Below are positions 43,512 through 54,599 of a stretch of 64,000 bases of DNA, piece by piece (the first letter of the stretch is position 1; every line of letters begins with the position of its first letter). Position numbers and translations under genes: made by a program. This DNA comes from Oenanthe sinensis. Its lineage: Eukaryota; Streptophyta; Magnoliopsida; Apiales; Apiaceae. The notes under the pieces were generated by a model. The model saw only the letters and a list, made by a program, of their open reading frames with translations. It searched no databases and was not told the origin of the DNA. The stretch is taken from assembly GCA_028671895.1 (NCBI GenBank), contig CM053802.1, forward strand, positions 34,138,201 to 34,202,200. The letters are read 5' to 3'.

Positions 43512-44123
43512 TGCATCGACCAGCATCAGTGTAACCTTTTACAACCAGTTTTTCTTCTCCTCCATATACCAAGAATTGATCTTTAGTCCTCTTCAAGTAC
43601 TTAAAAATATTCTTGACTGTTGTCTAGTGACCTTCACCTGGATTAGACTGGTATCTACTCGTCATGCTCAAAGCATACGAGACATCTGGATGAGAACATA
43701 TCAATACATACATTATAGAACCAACTGCTAACGCATATGGAACTTTAATCATATGGTCCTTATCATCCAATGATTTAGGACTGTTTTCTTTGGAGATTGA
43801 TATCCCATGAGACATCGGGACAAATCCCTTTTTAGCATCTTGCATCCCAAATCGATGCAAAACTTTATCAATGTATGTACACTAACTTAGGTTGATCGTT
43901 CTTCTTGATCTATCTCTATAGATCCTAATACATAAAATATAGGTCGCATCGCCTAAGTCTTTCATTCAAAAAAAATTTCTCAACCAAGTCTTAATAGCCT
44001 GTAAAGAAAGAATGTCATTCTCTATTATTAATATATCATCAACATATAATACTAGGAATGCCACATTGCTCCCACTAACCTTCTTGTAAACACACGGTTC
44101 ATCTTCATTTTGAATAAATGAAA
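43512..44123 (-). pseudogene. Inverted copia RT/RNase H fragment next to C1
   Basis: On the minus strand: FIQNEDEPCVYKKVSG and YVDDILII (about 44.12-44.03 kb), a frame change and a stop near 43.88 kb, then HRFGMQDAKKGFVPMSHG to TSRYQSNPGEGH (43860-43624), a stop, and RNase H up to KGYTDA at about 43515. It is the same family as C1 but opposite in direction. The stretch at about 43.86-44.12 kb is the reverse complement of about 43.25-43.51 kb, forming an inverted repeat with a spacer of about 350 bp. Confidence 0.88.
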
Positions 44124-45568
44124 GGGGAGATAGGAGTGAAGGGAAGTAACTCACTGCACTTTCATGTGTACTAGAAATGCTAAATGTAATCTCTATGTAA
44201 TGGTTGATGATAAGTCAACAATAGAACAGGACATGTAATAATATGTAGGTGCACAGAAATCTTGGATCACAGAGTTCAGTTAAGACAAAGTATCAAAGGA
44301 TCATCTACAGACTTGAAGCTCACTGGAAGAAGTTCATTAACATGTTCAGGCCTCAGTGAAGAATAAAAGATATTGACATCTATTCAAGGATGTGGAAGTT
44401 ACAGAAGATTGTCTTAGTCTATGAAGATTTTAGTGCATTACAATCGAAGCTATAAGTAAAGTTTGCAAAGAAGAATGTGGAATCATGTTCGGAATCAAAA
44501 GCCCCTATCAAGACTAGTCACTTATGAACCAGACCGTTGCATAAAGTGTCAGGACATTGGAGGCAAGCTCTCGTCGGTTAATATGGTTTTAATCATTCTA
44601 AAGTTGGTTTTCTTGAATCATGTGGAGGATCAACAAAGGTGGTAAATCAGTATTGGAGAAATGCCAGCCTAATGGATAAGGCACAGACGGCACAACCTGA
44701 TTGGATCTTACTAAAGCTTCACAGATTAGAAGGCCAAATACTTGGACGTGGTGGAGTCACGTATACGGGGCCAAGTATTTGGATAAGGAAGTCTACACAA
44801 ATTGAAGAGTGGAATGGAAATATTTAATTTAATTAAATAAAGTATTTATTTATTTATTTATATATTTTATAAATAAAGACATTCTTTATTTATATTATAT
44901 ATATTTATTTAAATATTACTTTTACATTAAATATTTCCAAAGGCATGCTTGACACATGACTTTGAAGATAAGATTTGAGTGGACAAGAGTAAAAGGTGGA
45001 AAAAGAAAAAAGCAACACCACTCCTCCACTTCTACAAAGGTGTGTGTGTGTGCATCCGGATGTATAACGAAGAAAAGGGGAGAGAGAGATAAATAAATTA
45101 TTTTTCTCTCCCCCATGGCCAAACTAGATCTTGAATATTTTTGGGCCATGATTTTCTTTATCTACACCACTCCTCTATCTTTCTATTGTAAATACTTGCT
45201 AAATCTTGTTTAGAAGATAGGGTTGATTTTTGTCTCCTAGATCTATAACTTGTATATGTTTAGAGGATCCAAAAATCATTTCTTTGTTGTGTTCTTGAGC
45301 TTATGTTCTTGAACTTGTGTGTAGCATTTACCCCACTTCAATGAATATAAAGACATATTCTTGAATCTTGTTGTGTTGTGTGTTTTGGATGTTTTCTGTT
45401 CTTGGCCTTCTAATCTTTAATGGAATTTTCGAGCTTCAAGAAGATAATGAACAGTAACCTGGTTTGAACCAAAGTAAATTTTTAATTGTCCCAAAAATAA
45501 TTAAAAGTCATAATTTCAATTGGAAATCGTATTCACCCCCCCCCCTATACGATTTTCGGGACCTAACA
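44124..45568 (+). repeat. D: copia LTR-like sequence, start not identified
   Basis: Called an LTR because it ends CGGGACCTAACA directly before an initiator-Met primer site (45571). An AT-rich stretch lies at 44825-44935 and a C-run at 45535-45545. No TG terminus could be placed, so the LTR may be truncated at the inverted copia fragment. No protein was recognised; short ORFs at 44463 and 44639 have no support. Confidence 0.5.
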
Positions 45569-45570
45569 AT

Positions 45571-45582
45571 TGGTATCAGAGC
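45571..45582 (+). other. D primer binding site, copy 1
   Basis: TGGTATCAGAGC, the exact complement of the initiator tRNA-Met 3' end, two nucleotides after the LTR end. Confidence 0.85.
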
Positions 45583-46050
45583 TACTCGATTGACACACAA
45601 ATCGATTGGATCTATTTTTATTTTTAAGATTAAAGAGGGTATGAAAAAAATTATTATTTATTTTGGTTCACTGGTCATCCAGAAAGGAAGCAGTAGGTGT
45701 TTCGTTAATTGTTGAAACCCGGAATTTCTCTAAGTACTTACAAGGGAACCTGAGTGTAAATTTCTATCTAGAAATTCTAGATAAGTTTCTACTTAGAGCC
45801 AAGTAGAAATTCTGCAAGTAGAACTTTTCTATCTCGAAATTCCTATGTAGAACTTTGTTTTGTGTGTTTTGGATGTTTTTCTGTTCTTGGCCTTCTAATC
45901 TTTAATGGAATTTTCGAGCTTCAAGAAGACAATGAACAGTAACCGGGTTTGAACCAAAGTAAATTTTTAATTGTCCCAAAAATAATTGAAAGTCATAATT
46001 TCAATTGGGAATCGTATTCACCCCCCATATGATCTCCGGGACCCAACAAT

Positions 46051-46062
46051 TGGTATCAGAGC
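46051..46062 (+). other. D primer binding site, copy 2
   Basis: Identical TGGTATCAGAGC in the second block of the tandem duplication. Confidence 0.85.
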
Positions 46063-46199
46063 TACTCGATTGACATAGAAATCGATTGGATCTATTTTTA
46101 TTTTTGAGATTAAAGAGGGTATGAAAAAAATTATTATTTATTTTGGTTCACTGCTCATCCAGAAAGGAAGCAGTAGGTGTTTCGTTAATTGTTGATGCC

Positions 46200-46912
46200 C
46201 AGAATTTCTTTAAGTACTTACAAGGGAACCTGAGTAGAAATTTCTATCTTGAAATTCTAGATAAGTTTCTACTTAGAGCCAAGTAGAAATTCTGCAAGTA
46301 GAAATTTTCTATCTCGAAATTCCTATGTTGAAGTTCTACTTAATGTTCTAGATAAAAACTAAGTAGAAATTTCTATGTAGAAGTTCTACTTTATGTTCTA
46401 GATAGAACCTAAGTAGAAATTCTATGTAGAAGTTTTACTTAATGTTCTAGATAGAACCTAAGTAGAAATTCTATGTAGAAGTTCGACTTAATGTTCGAGA
46501 TAGAACTTAAGTAGAAATTCTATGTAGAAGTTCGACTTAATGTTCGAGATAGAACCTAAGTAAAAATTATATCTAGAAGTTCTACTTAATGTTCGACTTA
46601 ATGTTCAAGATAGTGTCTAACTCGAACATTGTCTCGAATATTCGACTTGATGTTCGAGATAGAACCTAAGTAGAAATTCTATGTAGAAGTTCTACTTAAT
46701 GTTCGAATTGATGTTCGAGATAGTGTCTAACTTGAACATTATCTCGAATATTCGACTTGATGTTCGAGATAGTGTCTAACTCGAACATTATCGCAAATAT
46801 TCGACTTGATGTTCGAGATAGTGTCTAACTCGAACATTATCTGGAATATTCTACTTAATGTTCGAGATAGAGCAAGTAGAAATTTCCATGTAGAAGTTCT
46901 ACATAGAGGACA
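46200..46912. repeat. D: minisatellite of palindromic units
   Basis: Many imperfect units built from AAGTAGAAATTCTATGTAGA, TTCTACTTAATG and TTCGAGATAGAACC, changing after about 46600 to units with TCTAACTCGAACATTATC and CGAATATTCGACTTGATG. The unit length is about 45-60 bp. A shorter related stretch is at 45730-45850. No ORF. Confidence 0.85.
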
Positions 46913-47840
46913 GTTTCAACATGACACATGTCATCATCTGGGTGGCTGATATTACACACAAGCTGGGTTTATTGGTTTTGAATTTTTTTCTTTTCTTAAA
47001 ATGTTTTTAGTTTAATAATTAATTTAATAATTAAATTTGAATTTAATTATATAAAATATTTTAGAAATAATTTTTAAATTTAAATAATTTATTTTTCAAG
47101 TTTATTTTACATCTTGGAAAATATTTTATTTTTTTTAAATTTTATAGTCAAATATTTTATATTTTTAATATTCTTAGTTAAGAATTTTATTGATTTAAAA
47201 ACTAAAATTAATCTTAAAATCCAATTTAATTTCTTTTGAGTTTAATATTCTTAAAAGTATTTTGAGAATTATTTTTGAGGTTTAATAATTTATTTTTTAT
47301 AAAACTTTAATTATAAATTTTATAAAACTCTTTGGAAAATATTTTTGGCTTGAAATAATTTATTTTCATGAACATTTTAAATGTTTTGAGAATTAGTATT
47401 TCTATTTCAAAATTATGTTTTCGAGTTGTTTTATTTTAATTATAATTTAAGCTTGGAAGTTTTAATTATAAATCTCATAAAACTTTTTGGAAAATCATTT
47501 TGGTTGAAATAATTTATTTTCAAGAATATCTTAGATGACTTGAAAATTTATTATTTTTATATCAAACTTATATTTTCAAAACGTTTTATTTTAGTTATAA
47601 TTGAAACTGTTTTGGATTATAAATTCTATAAAATTCTTTGGAAATTAATTTTGATTTGAAATAATTTCTTTTTCAGGATTATTTAATATACCTTGAAAAT
47701 TTTGTTATCTCTATATCAAAACTTTCAATTTATAATTTGAAATTGAGAAATTTATTATTATTTATCAAAAAAAATGCATTTTCAATTTATTTTAATTATT
47801 TAAATTCCTAAAAAAATTAAATACTTCTGTTTGAACAAAA
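46913..47840. repeat. AT-rich region with imperfect ~150-bp tandem units
   Basis: ATAAAAYTYTTTGGAAAWT followed by TTGAAATAATTT recurs near 47321, 47477 and 47628 (spacing about 151-156 bp), with a weaker copy near 47.07 kb. No ORF. Confidence 0.65.
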
Positions 47841-49551
47841 TGTTTTATTAAACAAAACAACAGGAGTTGATTCTTCGTTCGTTGAGGACAAACGAACTGA
47901 CTGAAGAACATTCTAATGGAGTTGAGACCTGATCTTACCATTGGAGATGTTTTTCTACATCGGTCTACTCAGTGGATCATTTGGTTATTGAAAGGGGATT
48001 AGTTCATTTAGGGAAGAGTCTTCGATCAGTGGTTTTCGAATCAATGTCTTGAGAATTTGGGATTTTGAAAAGGAATTCAGTTTATCGGTCAAAGAACCAA
48101 AACAATAATTGAAGATTTGGTTAAAGGACATCAGTGGCAGAAATACACAAGGTTTGATTATCACTGACATATGATAATCAAGGGGTTATTGCTACACATA
48201 CAAAGAAGAGTGATCTTTTCAAGCAGAACATGAGACATTCTATGTCGGGGTCTTTAAGCAGAACAATCAGGTATCAGTTTGGGTTGAAGCGGGAACATCA
48301 TTGGTTATTGAGGTCAAATGCAAGGATACTTCCATGAGTGTCAGTAGAATGGAAATTTATTTGGATCAATTGATTATCACTCGAGATGGAATGCTAAGCA
48401 TCGCTCAGGTATACTTTCTAACTAGTTTATAATTGTTTGATTCAATTATATAGTATTAAGTGTTGAACTGCATTATATTATAAGTTTGATGTAATGCATG
48501 TCTCACGTTGATTTCTATATAAATTAGATAACTTATGCTAGTTTGTTAGTGTTGCTTTTTTATCAGTATTTGACTTCATGATTAGATCTTTTGTGATTTA
48601 ATGCTTGCTTTACGAAAATTGATCATGTTAGCATATAGAGTCTTAGGTATTTGTAGGGGTACATTTACCGGAAAGAGTATTTATTGCATGCTAAGTGCCT
48701 TGATGTTTACATTGTCTATAATCTGTTTATACTCGCATGGTTGTATTAAATGCTATATCTGATCATGTACTTGTTAAGATGAGTTTGTTTCTAATTTGGG
48801 AATTGCCTAGGGGTCAGTATAATAAACCATGAATTAAAATTTTAAATTTAAATTGACTCAGGTAATTAGAGATAATATAATGTTAAAGTGAACAATAAAG
48901 GTGATTTAGAAGAATTAGGGATCTGATTGATTGATTCTTCTATGACTACATATATGTACGACATGATTCTTATAGACTGCTAGTCCACCTTAAGTTAGGT
49001 TGGGATCACTGAGCTCATAGCCAAGACTACTTGTTGAGGCTGATATAGATGAGGAGTGATCAGTCAGATAAGAATGAGCATGTTGAACTTGAATGCTTTG
49101 TTGTTAACTATGTTTAGAAATATCTCTAACCCTTGGACTCAATCAAAATTGAGGACCACGTGTCTTAATCATTTGTGAATGCAGAGTATCTTTCAACATG
49201 TACAAGTTATATATCTCTGACATTTTCATGTTCGAGGCATGTAACTACTTTCGCTTTGGTATTCAAATGGTTAAGCAAGGTTACCTATTTTTCTTGAATG
49301 ATCTGAAGCACAATATTAAGGAAGACCTAGGGAATTCTTTGCGAAGGGTTTCCTAATATCAGTTCGAGGATGAACAGTATTGACCGGGGTCAAGAGAAAT
49401 AGAAGCTCACTCTACTGGAAGTGTGGTTATTGCTGACACGAAATGTAATGCTTATGATGAAGTCCACTATTCGTTGAAGTTTATCATAATGGAGTTAGCT
49501 GCAACAACAAGTGATGCTCTCACACTTGGTTTATCATCTAATACTTGGTTT
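47841..49551. other. Unassigned region between D and E
   Basis: No long ORF on either strand and no LTR match. It may be the decayed interior of D, since it follows the D leader repeats directly, but no gag or pol motif was found. Confidence 0.4.
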
Positions 49552-51259
49552 TGAAGGAATTTATGCATCATCGGAAGCATTGAATAACATTTATTTGCAT
49601 ATATTCCTATGTATACATACATATAGATACAAAACTATTTTATAAATTGAAGAATACCTCGATTGCTTTCCGGCAACAGCTAGAGAAGATCTTGTTCTTC
49701 AATCCTTGCAATCACCCCTCAAGTGTGTTGTGCTCTAAAGATATCCACCAAGAATCAAACTAAAAGATGAAAGAGGAGGCTAGAGAGGAAATTAGGGTTG
49801 CCTCCCTTTTAAAATATTTCTCACAAATATTAGAGTTCTTTTATTAGGGTTTATAATCCTATATTTATAGGTAAATATCTCAGCTGAGATATTTTCTACA
49901 AATATCTTATTATTAATTCACTTTTTAATTAATTAATCTTATTAATTAATTAGTTAATGATTAAAACTATTTTAATCATTAATTCCTTTTTCTAAACTCT
50001 TTTAGAAAATTATTCTCTCTTCATATTTAATTACTTTAATTAAATATTTAATTAATAATATTAAGATCTTATCTTAAATAATTTATAATCAATTAAATCT
50101 CATTTAATTAATTTATAAAATTTGCTAAGTAATTATTTATTTCATAAATAAATAATGACTAGCTATCATTAATTATTCCTTCATCTATAATTTAATCTCT
50201 TTTATGGTGTGACTCTTTAGGTTCAATATTAAGCCGGTAGTAGAAATAAATAATAATAAACATTTTATTTATTATTTATATGAATTCTATTAATTCATTA
50301 AATAAAATTAATCTGATTAATTATATTTATTCTACATCGTGAGTAATGCTTCTCAACATATCGCGACTATCCAGATAATACGAAATCATTGCTTAGAATA
50401 CTTAGAACCTGTCAGTAATTAGTTACCGTACAATTAATTCCTTCTACCCTTCAATATCCCGATTAAATACAAGGCATGAAACTCGTGTCAAGCCTATCTA
50501 ATTTAATCATATGATTTTTTATTCATAATGCAAAGTTCCTTTTAATGCAAATTAAAAACTCTTTCTAATTTCATTCACTCTGGCTAGAGATTCCTGAACT
50601 TGCATATCTAAGAATAACATAGGATATTCACTTCTTTTACTGGAAAGGGCCGATCCTTTATTGATCCGTTAATTATCTCCATACACAAATCACTATGCCC
50701 AGAATGGACATAATGAATGTCCTAGAGACTAAGGACTAAACCAAAGCATAAATCATTGTGTACAAGATTACTCTAACGATCTCAAGTCTAAGGATACTTG
50801 TACAACTATTTACTTAATAAACAACTATCGACACGTGAATAACTCCATTAGTTGTTCTACTTATCAAGTCATGTTCAGTGAACTTATTCCTTAATAAGCA
50901 CCTACGTACTAGATATAGTGTCACCACACAAATATCTATGAGAACAGACATCCTCCTAAGAGAGTTAACATAGTATGTACTGATCTTTACGGATTTACCA
51001 ATTTCCAATTAGTTATCCTATGATCAGGAACTGTTTAAGTCTAAAGCTATTATCTTCTAGATCTCATTATTACAATCTCATTATAATTCTAGAAGCTTTG
51101 CTCTAAATTATTGAACATCTTATTTAATACACTTCAAATAGATTAAGCCAGTAACATAACAAATAAATACTTTATTAGTATCAAATGAAATTAAATAAGA
51201 GTAGCAAAAAGTTTTTCCTAACTCATCATACATGATTGGTTTTACGTCAAACACTTTCA
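49552..51259 (-). repeat. E 3' LTR (left end provisional)
   Basis: On the minus strand it starts TGAAAGTGTTTGACG at 51259, right after a GTGGGAGAT polypurine tract. CTATAAATATAGG at about 49856-49868 is a likely TATA box, and TGAAGG at 49552 (plus strand) would give a CCTTCA end and a length of about 1.7 kb. The partner LTR is outside the window, so the left end is an estimate. Confidence 0.65.
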
Positions 51260-51273
51260 ATCTCCCACTTTGC

Positions 51274-53027
51274 CTAAAGCCAATCACTCTGGTATCTAAT
51301 ACCCATTCCCTCCTTATGACGATCAAAATTTAACTGAGATAGCGGCTTCGTGAACGGGTTTGCTATGTTGTTATGTGTGTCAACTCTTTCGATCTTGACA
51401 TCTCCTCTTTCAATGATCTCCCTAATCAAATGAAACCGCCGCAATATATGTTTGGTATTCTTGTGAGACCTCGGTTCTTTGGCTTGAGCTATTGCAGCGT
51501 TATTGTCACAATATAACACAATAGGCCCCTCTATGCCAGGAACTACTCCCAACTCAGAAACAAATTTCTTCATCCAAACAACTTCCTTTGCAGCCTCACT
51601 TGCAGCTATATACTCTGCTTCTGCTGTGGAGTCAGCCATCGTAGATTGCTTACGACTTCTCCAACTAATCGCCCCACCATTTAGAGTAAACACATACCCT
51701 GACATGGATGTACTATCATCACACTCTGACTGGAAACTAGAGTCAGTGTAACCCTCTATTTTCAACTCAGACCCACCAAAAACAAGAAAAATATCCTTAG
51801 TCCTTCTCAAGTACTTAAGGATGTTCTTCACTGCTTTCCAGTGGTCTTCAACTGGATTTGACTGATATCTGCTAGTCACACTAATTGAGTGAGCAACATC
51901 AGGTCTAGTACATAACATCACGTACATGATAGATCCTATTGCCGACGCATAAGGAATCCTACTCATACGCTCTCTTTCTTCAGGTGTCTTAGGAGACATC
52001 TTGTCAGAAAGGGAGACTCCGTGGCTCATCGGTATGAGACCTCTCTTGGAGTTTTCCATGCTAAACCTTTTAAGCACCTTATCGATCTACGTACCTTGGG
52101 TTAGACCTATCATTCTTCTTGATCTATCTCTATAGATCTGCATACCAAGAATGTAGGACGCTTCTCCCAAGTCCTACATGGTGAAGGTCTTTGATAGCCA
52201 CATTTTTACTGATTGCAGCATTGGTATGTCATTTCCTATTAAGAGTATGTCATCTTATTACAAAATAAGAAATGTTACTGCACTCCCACTAACCTTCTTG
52301 TAGACACATGGTTCATCTATGTTTTTGATAAAATCAAACTCTTTGATTGTCTCATCAAAACGGATGTTCCATCTTCGAAAAGCTTGCCTTAACCCATATA
52401 TGGTTCGTAGTAGCTTACATACTAGATGTTCATTTCCTTTGGAAATAAAACCCTCTGGCTGTGTCATATACACTTCTTCTTCAAGTTCCCCATTGAGGAA
52501 GGTTGTCTTTACGTCCATTTGCCAGATATCATAGTCATAGTAAGCTGCAATAGCAAGCAAAATCCGAATTGATTTGAGCAAGGCTTCAGGCGAAAAAGTT
52601 TCATCAAAGTCAATCCCTTGTCTTTGTTTGAATCCTTTTGCCACGAGCCTGGCCTTGTAGGTCTCTACCTAGCCATTTGCTCCAATCTTTCTCTTGTATA
52701 CCCACTTGCACCCTATAGGCTTCATATCCTTGGGTGCCTCTACCAAAGTCCATACTTGGTTGGCATACATTGAGTCCATTTCGGATTTAATGGCACTCTG
52801 CCATTTCTCTGAGTCAACACTACTCACAGCCTAGTTGAAGGTCATAGGGTCGTCTCCATCAATGCCCGCCAATTCATTGTCATTCTCAGTGACAAGGCCA
52901 TAATACCTCTCAGGTTGGTGAGACACCCTTTGTGATCTACGGATGGGCTGTTCTACGGAAGGTTGTTCAATATGAACAGGTGTTTCCTTTTGAATCGTAA
53001 TAGTTTGTTCTTCATGAACTTCATCAA
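51274..53027 (-). pseudogene. E RT and RNase H remnant
   Basis: From the integrase-RT linker (about 53.03 kb) to the C-terminus GIRYQSDWL at 51274. TAG stops near 52831 and 52667. RT stretch 52258-52644 has YKARLVAKGFKQRQG and QMDVKTTFLNG. The catalytic YVDD is destroyed: its first two codons are stops (about 52252-52257), leaving DD. A further stop lies near 52090. RNase H (51274-52077) keeps YTDSSF and the DSTAEAEYIA motif. The element cannot encode RT. Confidence 0.9.
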
Positions 53028-53032
53028 GTTCA
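53028..53032. repeat. Target site duplication of N2, left copy (GTTCA)
   Basis: Precedes TGTTAGG at 53033 and matches 62041-62045. Confidence 0.93.
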
Positions 53033-54585
53033 TGTTAGGTTCCGAGGCATAAAACGCAGCGGATTAAACGTAAATATAACAAAAATTCGGAACCCTAAAC
53101 ACAGGATCATGTATAAGTTCGGACTGATTATTGTGAAACGGAATCATACCTTTTCTTGGTCTTGACTTCTACGAACTCAACGGAGATCCTAGCTTTCACG
53201 ACTTGTGTTTTCTTCTCGAAAACACCTCTATGGTATCCACACGAGCACCTTCAAGAACGTCTCACGATCTTGATTATGGAATGGATGTACTAGCCTCCCT
53301 TTTGATGATTTCGAAATTTGTTCTTCTTTCTGCCTTCTTCTCCTTGCTGCTGCCTGCTGCCTCTAGGGTTTGATTTTTTTTCAAAAACGTCATCCCTCTT
53401 AACCCTATCATTATCTATTTATAATGCTGGTTAAGAGGCCCAATCAGCAACCCATAACAGCAAAGCCTAACCCATGTAGGGTTAGGATTAAATAATAAAA
53501 ACCGAATTTCTATTATTTAATTAATAACTAAGTCATACTTAATTATTAAGGGCAGAATTCAAATTTGAATTATATTATTTCAATTAATTAAGTCTCACTT
53601 AATTAATATAATAAAATTCAAATAATCATCAATTAATTTAAATCTATAATTTAAATTAACTATTCCTTGAAGTGCTCTATGTGTGTGACCCTATAGGCTA
53701 TTATTTAATTACCAATAATTTTATTCTCCAATAAAATTATAAACAATGATCTGTATCTAGTAATACATCATTGCTACCCAATTAAATCGTGATTCGATAA
53801 AACCTTTCATGATTAATGTTTCCGTGTAATATAATCCCTTTAACCATATATATTATAGATTAAACTCGAGGCATGTATTTAGTCATCCTCTTCAACATTT
53901 AATCCGGGTTTACTTGATCCATGAGTAGACTATGAAAACAAATCATTATTTGAGCACGGCCATGCATTTTATAGTCTCACTCAATCAAGAGGCCAATAAT
54001 ATCTCTCTTAATTATAGGAGGGTTAAATCCTTTATCTATCATTCATATTTCTCATACGACTCATGATATACCCGATGTCCACTTTTATCATTACCCGGTC
54101 AAAGGTAACTTTTAATGTAGTCAAAGTATATTAATCCTCGTACAGAAATATAATGATCTCAAGTCAGAGGATCATTACACCATTATCACTGTGAGTCTTT
54201 CTTATGACTTTATTAAACATGAAGAATCTCACTGTGGGTCTGTCCAGTACCATGTACTCCTGCATGTACCTATGTGTTGACTTTAGTATCCCCATACTTA
54301 TAACCAATGAGATGTGGTTATCAGTCAAACAACATACTAGTCTATTTATGTATTATTATTGTCCTATAATAATAATACTCGACTAGGGACATTTAAGAAT
54401 ATGATCTATTATATAATCTCAAGTTCAAGTCATGTACTAAACTATACAATGTGTATCATGATTCTAAGGACATTTATTATGCTAACAAATATATCGCAGT
54501 AATTAAAGTCATAATAAATATGTTTATTGAATAATCAAATGACATAAAGGTCTATTGTATTGCCTCTAGGGCACCTACACTAACA
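53033..54585 (-). repeat. N2 3' LTR (1553 bp)
   Basis: On the minus strand TGTTAGTGTAGG to CGGAACCTAACA. TATAAATAG on the minus strand at 53415-53423. Confidence 0.94.
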
Positions 54586-54599
54586 ATCTCCCACTTGCA

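Larger units (their letters stand above)
45380..46347. repeat. D: tandem duplication of LTR end, primer site and leader (about 484 bp twice)
   Basis: GTGTTTTGGATG at 45380 recurs at 45864, and the two blocks stay parallel through the C-run, the LTR end (45568 and 46048), the primer site and about 270 bp of leader. Confidence 0.88.

Noticed and set aside
44463..45715. Small plus-strand ORFs in the D region
   Set aside because: 60-83 codons, no motif or neighbour support, in LTR-like or leader DNA.
47841..49551. A host gene or exon (a possible splice donor near 48409)
   Set aside because: No open frame of useful length and no recognisable protein segment on either strand.
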